This document shows, piece by piece, positions 59,972-64,000 of a stretch of 64,000 nt of DNA. Source of the stretch: an uncultured Bacteroidales bacterium. Lineage in GTDB: Bacteria > Bacteroidota > Bacteroidia > Bacteroidales > Bacteroidaceae. Position 1 is the stretch's first letter, and each line of letters begins with the position of its first letter. Position numbers and translations under genes: made by a program. Under the pieces are notes generated by a model that worked only from the letters and a program-made list of their open reading frames with translations, did no database searches and was not told where the DNA came from. The stretch covers positions 34,775 to 98,774 of the forward strand of contig CADCHQ010000009.1 in assembly GCA_902801325.1 (NCBI GenBank), given 5' to 3'.

Positions 59972-61870
59972 TTACAACTCGGAAACGAGTTTTCTGTAAC
60001 TTCCTCGCTTTGTTCGCTCAATCACTTTGTCTTCACATAAGCGATTCAAAGTCTTCTGCGCTGAGTGGGCATTGGCGTAACCGAATATCTGAGTAAACTG
60101 TTCGGTGGTAAACTCATCAGGCAACCTGCGGAAGCACTCGATGAACTTGTTTGAGCGCCGACGCTGTTGTGCTGCTTCACGCAATTGGTCGTCATAGTAC
60201 TTGCGATGCAGTTCGTAGAACCAGTGCAACTGTGTCTTGTACTGGATATCAAGCACTAGGTTACACAACCTGCGATCTGTATCGTCAATCTGGTAAGTAC
60301 CTGTCTCTTCGCGTTCATTCCAATGGCGCATGTCGATGTATGGCGCGCTTATGTTTATACCATAGTACGGCACGCGCTTAATAAGCAGCCAGTCGGCTTG
60401 GTCGTGGTCATTGAAGTCGGCTATGGCGCGTCGTTCGTCGCACCATTTGTGAACATGCTCAACCAAGGGCCAGATGGGGAGTTCACCCTGACGTTGATCG
60501 AGCTTATAGCTCCATTTTTTCAACGTTTCATTGGCTTCAAGGAGGAATTGGTTATTCTCGTTCACCAATGGCATCATTTCGAAGTCGGGTTTACCCATGG
60601 GTATGGTTGCCATACGAGTGTCTAACCCCGAGTTAAAGTTGCGCTCGTTCACCAGACGCTTCAATGTGGGAGGAGTGCAGGTTTCAATCTGATTCCAATA
60701 CACACGGAAGCGTCCGCTCACAGACTGTTTGTTTGAGTAGTGCTGTGAGTCTATTTCGTTGTGGAACGATTTTAGTACCATGATATCGCGGTTCTGCCAA
60801 CCACCCGATTTCGACATATTGATGCTGTTATCCTTCTCAGCATCTACTGTCACAAGGTGTACGTTCATATCCTCTCCGTCCACCATTGCCTTGTAGTTTA
60901 TCATCGAGCGTATAAACTCGGTGTTCGAGGCACGCGGGCCAAAGAAGCGGTTGTAGATTTTGTGGCGAGTTTCATGCTCTTTGTTGCTTGCCGTTGAGTC
61001 GTACTTTTCCTTCCACTCGTTGGTATCTTTGTCGGCGATGTCGTCAGATTCCAGAATGGGGGTCAGCAACAGGTTTAAAAGTCTATCCAACGTACCCTTG
61101 CCGCTCGCAGGGTCGCCCACGCCCAGGATGATGTAGTTCAGTCTGAAACGCTTCGAACCGTCAGCATAGAATTTGTAGTAGCAGAGAGTCATGCACGTAC
61201 CCATCATACCTGCAGAAGCAAAGAGCAGGAAGGGCCAGAGACGACGTGGATGGGGTGCGCATACTTCACGCAGACAGGGATACTCAGGGAACAGAGCCTC
61301 TATCTCGTTGCACCATCTTTCGAAGGGCAGGTCCCTCATGGGGTCACTGTCTTTCGTCAGTTTCACGGGTTGCTCTGTGTCGATGCCTGCCTTCTCCAGT
61401 ATTTCGGCAAGCAACTTTGGAGTTTGCTTCAGCATTTTCTTGCTTGCGGCAGACTCTACGAGGTCTTCCACTTCGCCTTGCTGAGGTTGCCAATTCTTGA
61501 CGTAGTCGAGTTGGTAAGCCATGGCAATGGCCTTCTTCGGGTTGTTGTCAACCAACCAGAGTAACCAGTGGGCAGTCTGTTGGCAGAAGGTGGGGTGTTT
61601 CTTACCTTCTCCCAAGCTCTCACCGTAGAACTCGTTCAGAGCCTTGATGATAGCCCTCTCGCGCTCTGTAAACGCTGTAGGCTGCGGGGTCTTAGGCTCA
61701 GTGGCTTCTGCTTTCTTCTCCTCGATTTTGGCAGGAGTCTTGCTTCCGCTCTTTCGCTGAGCCTCAAAGTCAATCCAACGCTGCACCGTGGGCGACGAAT
61801 CGCCCTTGGGTGCTTTGCGGTAACGATCTCCGTACTGGAGGTCGTAGTCTGTTCTTAAGATTTCTATCAT
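59972..61870 (-). CDS. DUF3987 domain protein (mobile-element helicase-like ATPase)
   Basis: A 632-residue protein. After a charged N-terminal region (1-180), residues ~185-560 form the DUF3987 domain with a P-loop GVGDPASGKGTL and later VTVDAEKDNSINMSKSGGW and QIETCTPPTLKRLV. The C-terminal ~70 residues look like a winged helix (FTTEQFTQIFGYANAHSAQKTLNRLCEDKVI). In Bacteroidetes such proteins follow a Prim-pol-like partner in integrated elements and capsule-linked loci, and are thought to act in DNA replication. Here the partner is the separate gene 11 bases upstream. Biochemistry is unproven. Confidence 0.85.
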   Translation of the reverse strand: MIEILRTDYDLQYGDRYRKAPKGDSSPTVQRWIDFEAQRKSGSKTPAKIEEKKAEATEPKTPQPTAFTERERAIIKALNEFYGESLGEGKKHPTFCQQTAHWLLWLVDNNPKKAIAMAYQLDYVKNWQPQQGEVEDLVESAASKKMLKQTPKLLAEILEKAGIDTEQPVKLTKDSDPMRDLPFERWCNEIEALFPEYPCLREVCAPHPRRLWPFLLFASAGMMGTCMTLCYYKFYADGSKRFRLNYIILGVGDPASGKGTLDRLLNLLLTPILESDDIADKDTNEWKEKYDSTASNKEHETRHKIYNRFFGPRASNTEFIRSMINYKAMVDGEDMNVHLVTVDAEKDNSINMSKSGGWQNRDIMVLKSFHNEIDSQHYSNKQSVSGRFRVYWNQIETCTPPTLKRLVNERNFNSGLDTRMATIPMGKPDFEMMPLVNENNQFLLEANETLKKWSYKLDQRQGELPIWPLVEHVHKWCDERRAIADFNDHDQADWLLIKRVPYYGINISAPYIDMRHWNEREETGTYQIDDTDRRLCNLVLDIQYKTQLHWFYELHRKYYDDQLREAAQQRRRSNKFIECFRRLPDEFTTEQFTQIFGYANAHSAQKTLNRLCEDKVIERTKRGSYRKLVSEL

Positions 61871-61881
61871 TTTAGAAACAT

Positions 61882-62487
61882 TTAATGGTTAAACAATTGT
61901 TTACTGTCGACATACAGGACGTCGTCCTCACTTGTGAGGAAACTCAGGCGTGAACTATCCTTGCAGGCGTCATCCACATAGTCGAGTATGCCCAGCAACT
62001 GAGCCATCTCGTACTGGTTGCAGATGAGGTTGCCCCATTCGGGACGTGCCTTGAAAACAATCTTCAGGCCCTCACCTTTGGCCGAAATGTAGATGAGCAG
62101 GATGCCCTCTGCCTTCATGTCGAACTGAGTCTTGATGCGTTCGTATAACTCCTGCGGGTTGCCACAGTGGTCCACGTCGATGACGACGAGCCCGCTGAGG
62201 TAGGCGTGGCGTTGTTCACGCCAACACCCGCGCTTTCCTTTGTTATACTTCTTCGTGCCGGTGCTAACGGCAAACTCTGCAGCCTGAAAGCATGCGCCTG
62301 GCAGGGAACGCTTGAGTTCGTCGGCTTTGTCCTTGTGAGCCTTGTCACCAGTCTCAAGGTAAGCCTTGTATTCATGGCGAACTTCTGCAACAATGGATTT
62401 TGCCAACTTCAGGCATTGCTGCCATTCTTTCCAGCCCATGTGTTCCATCTGAAGCCACATGTTAGTTTGGTAGGTGATGCTATACAT
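61882..62487 (-). CDS. BT4734/BF3469-family (VirE N-terminal-like, Prim-pol-like) protein
   Basis: A 201-residue protein matching the N-terminal part of VirE-type primases. The first active-site pair is in GLVVIDVDHC, the SAKGEGLKIVFK strand carries the nucleotide-binding Ser/Lys, and a final acidic motif appears in YVDDACKDSSRLSFLTSEDD. This arrangement resembles archaeo-eukaryotic primases. It starts inside the end of the preceding gene by eight bases and precedes the DUF3987 gene, so the three are translated as one operon. Many relatives carry both domains in one chain; here they are split. Confidence 0.82.
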   Translation of the reverse strand: MYSITYQTNMWLQMEHMGWKEWQQCLKLAKSIVAEVRHEYKAYLETGDKAHKDKADELKRSLPGACFQAAEFAVSTGTKKYNKGKRGCWREQRHAYLSGLVVIDVDHCGNPQELYERIKTQFDMKAEGILLIYISAKGEGLKIVFKARPEWGNLICNQYEMAQLLGILDYVDDACKDSSRLSFLTSEDDVLYVDSKQLFNH

Positions 62488-62986
62488 TTTTTTCTCCTTT
62501 CTTAATGTTGTTAATTACTTTGTTAAACCTGTCACTGGCGGGCAATCTACGCACCACCAATTGCACTTGGCGCAGCACTTCGGCTTGCCAGTCGCAGTAG
62601 TGGCTTGATAGGTCTACCTTACCCATAAAGGTAATCTCACCGCTTTTCTCGTTGAGCCAGCACTCAAGCCCATCCTCCGAGACCACACGCAACCTTTCGG
62701 GTTGTGCTATAGGTTGTTTGGGCTTCATGTCTTTCGTCAGCGTTGTAAACTGAGCTAAGACATCGGCATACGGGTCTGGCGAGGACACCTTTGTCTTTAG
62801 GCAGATCATCCGCGAAGGATCACTGCCTGTCGTTGTCCAGCGTTTGCCACCACCGGCACACGTCTTCACGTTTTGTTGTGTGCTAGGGGCTTCGTTGAAC
62901 GGCGTAAAGCCGAAGCTGTTGTCGTTAGGGTCGTAGCACCCTGTGCCACGCACCTTGATTTTCTTTAGTTTATCTTTTTCTTGCAT
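62480..62986 (-). CDS. Hypothetical protein of the mobile-element operon
   Basis: A 168-residue soluble protein; not recognised. The N-terminus is basic (MQEKDKLKKIKVRGTGCYDPNDNSFGFTPFNEAP), the middle Pro/Lys-rich, and the C-terminal 70 residues amphipathic (ECWLNEKSGEITFMGKVDLSSHYCDWQAEVLRQVQLVVRRL). It overlaps the Prim-pol-like gene by eight bases, so a shared function in the element is likely. Confidence 0.7.
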   Translation of the reverse strand: MQEKDKLKKIKVRGTGCYDPNDNSFGFTPFNEAPSTQQNVKTCAGGGKRWTTTGSDPSRMICLKTKVSSPDPYADVLAQFTTLTKDMKPKQPIAQPERLRVVSEDGLECWLNEKSGEITFMGKVDLSSHYCDWQAEVLRQVQLVVRRLPASDRFNKVINNIKKGEKNV

Positions 62987-63012
62987 AATGAATAATTGTT
63001 ATAGGGTTTAAC

Positions 63013-63053
63013 AACCCAGGGGACACTATGCCGGCGTTTTGTGCCCCCGGGTT
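63013..63053. other. Imperfect GC-rich hairpin between the two first genes of the element operon
   Basis: AACCCAGGGGACAC faces GTGCCCCCGGGTT with single-base mismatches, at 63018-63053. It lies four bases after the stop of the 141-residue gene on the minus strand, and may attenuate or stabilise the transcript. Confidence 0.5.
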
Positions 63054-63056
63054 TAC

Positions 63057-63482
63057 TCAGAGATGATTCGCAATCTTAACACCGTAACTACGAGCGCTTT
63101 TGAGAATCTTCTGATAGAGGTCCCACAGCATGGCATCGATGTGTGCAATGCCTGTGGTTGCGAGGGCAAGACCGCCGTAGCAGTCCCAAAGTGATTCCGC
63201 AATCCAGAGAGCTGCATGGGATTCGAATCCGCGCAAGCTTTCTATAAGTTCATTACGGAGCGTGAGTGGTAACCAGTCGGGGAAAGTGTCTTCCAGAACA
63301 CTGAGCGCGAGGGGGTCTATCCCTATCGGGTCAATGTTCCTTGCCTCATGCGTGTAGACGGGAAGCCTACGCATCTTGGCTGGTTTCACACTACAGCAAC
63401 CCTTCATTGCGTTCTTTTGCTGTTTAAACGCATCGGGCTGTTTTGTGCTGCGCGAGGCAGCAGGTTTTATCTTGTTCTTCAT
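63057..63482 (-). CDS. Hypothetical protein, first gene of the element operon
   Basis: A 141-residue protein; not recognised. A very basic N-terminal 45 residues (MKNKIKPAASRSTKQPD..KMRRLPVY, four Cys/His scattered) is followed by a helical part (LALSVLEDTFPDWLPLTLRNELIESL, HIDAMLWDLYQKILKSARSYG). Possibly nucleic-acid binding because of the basic start; no motif proves this. Confidence 0.65.
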   Translation of the reverse strand: MKNKIKPAASRSTKQPDAFKQQKNAMKGCCSVKPAKMRRLPVYTHEARNIDPIGIDPLALSVLEDTFPDWLPLTLRNELIESLRGFESHAALWIAESLWDCYGGLALATTGIAHIDAMLWDLYQKILKSARSYGVKIANHL

Positions 63483-64000
63483 TTTAGTTTTTTACGTCGT
63501 TCCTTAAGCGACATTATATGTTAATGAAGAATTGAGACGCGTCTCGATGCCTCTGTCCTTTAATGCGCATAGAACAAAAAAGCACCGCCTCAGGGATTTT
63601 CCCTTTCGGCAGTGCAAAAATACGGCCTATTCAGCAGCCCTTAAAACATATGATAATATTATTCCAGATAATAAGAGTTGTACAAACGAATACAAATAAA
63701 AATTTTAAATTTGTACAAATTATACAAATTATACAAATGAAAAAAGGCAGTAACTTACGTCACTGCCTCTAATTTAATTATAATCCTTTTTCTTTCCTAA
63801 TGCATTATTCCAGTTCGATTCCGTAGCACTATAAATTTTTGCGGCATGCAATATAGACCACAATTTTCGATTTTTCGAACTTGGAGATAATTTTCTATCT
63901 TTTACCTTAATTCCGCAACACTATAGTTTAACATTATTTATAAGTGCCTGAGCAACAAAAAGTTGCCCAGGATTTTGCCATGTCAGAATTTTCACTTACC
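63483..64000. other. Gene-free right edge with palindromes, two minus-strand terminators and short direct repeats
   Basis: GAGACGCGTCTC (63534-63545) is a perfect 12-bp palindrome 52 bases before the element operon. Two hairpins followed by T runs on the minus strand lie at 63574-63615 (GCAC..GCC..AGGGA / TCCCT..GGC..GTGC) and 63740-63768 (AGGCAGT/ACTGCCT). TACAAATTA-type 9-mers are repeated three times at 63714-63740. ATTCCGTAGCACTATA (63818-63833) returns as ATTCCGCAACACTATA (63910-63925). GCAAC-AAAAA-GTTGC is near 63952-63966. No protein gene is evident. Confidence 0.55.

Noticed and set aside
63563..63772. 69-codon ORF at the right edge
   Set aside because: It crosses two terminator hairpins and the TACAAATTA repeats, and its product is low-complexity.
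1..64000. rRNA and tRNA genes
   Set aside because: No rRNA-like sequence and no convincing tRNA cloverleaf with a GTTCRA arm was found by eye on either strand; a tRNA scan would settle this.

Overview
The window looks like a chromosomal segment of a member of the Bacteroidales, most likely a gut or rumen Prevotella-type bacterium. The evidence is Bacteroidetes-type promoters (TAnnTTTG boxes) in front of many genes, giant secreted BspA-type leucine-rich repeat proteins, C10 (streptopain-like) protease architecture, C-terminal sorting tails of the type IX secretion kind (DLAGRKV / DMSGRKV followed by GLYIV / GVYIV and a basic end), and a plant-glycan esterase and glycosidase set. No identity was computed; this is recognition from the sequence alone.

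Layout. 1-216: C-terminal end of a biotinyl/lipoyl-like domain protein. 603-1832: a Cu/Zn-type efflux permease with a C-terminal heavy-metal domain, behind a double palindrome and a promoter. 1864-6169: an aromatic amino acid operon (prephenate dehydratase, aminotransferase, DAHP synthase/chorismate mutase, prephenate dehydrogenase), preceded by a Tyr/Phe-rich leader peptide and a complete transcription attenuator. 6244-6669 (minus): small heat-shock protein. 6822-9316: late cobalamin genes cobU, cobT, cobS, then a DUF554 membrane protein. 10665-12864 (minus): a tannase-like lipoprotein esterase and an AraC regulator. 12976-14264: trmO and a HAD phosphatase. 14323-23251: a modular C10 protease, a GH2 beta-galactosidase and a patatin-like lipase. 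23710-43125: one apparent operon of a 65-residue peptide, a 3607-residue LRR surface protein and a 2787-residue CARDB/Calx-beta adhesin. 43530-45907: divergent threonine dehydrogenase and 2-amino-3-ketobutyrate CoA ligase. 46149-55319: DUF2059-like protein, aldo/keto reductase, sulfatase, EEP phosphatase/nuclease, ComF, CutC and a transglutaminase-like protein. 55424-59488 (minus): GH43, type-B carboxylesterase and GH53 galactanase, a small pectin side-chain/arabinogalactan degradation group. 59972-63482 (minus): a Prim-pol/DUF3987 module typical of Bacteroidetes mobile elements.

The most unusual property is the density and variety of short repeats. Four families recur: (i) GC-rich palindromes of the CCCTCCCTTAAAGGGAGGG type; (ii) arrays of a 7-15 base 'phrase' whose wording differs from locus to locus; (iii) an approximately 50-base element containing GACGCTTGCGTAG and GGAGCAAGAA; (iv) 22-base TTCGA/TCGAA units preceded by GGCCTTAGG palindromes. 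They are not confined to intergenic DNA. They make up three in-frame insertions in the transglutaminase-like gene, apparent signal-peptide segments of two exported proteins, the C-terminus of CutC and the stop codon of the GH2 enzyme. This repeat system and the aromatic attenuator are the two things most worth following up.
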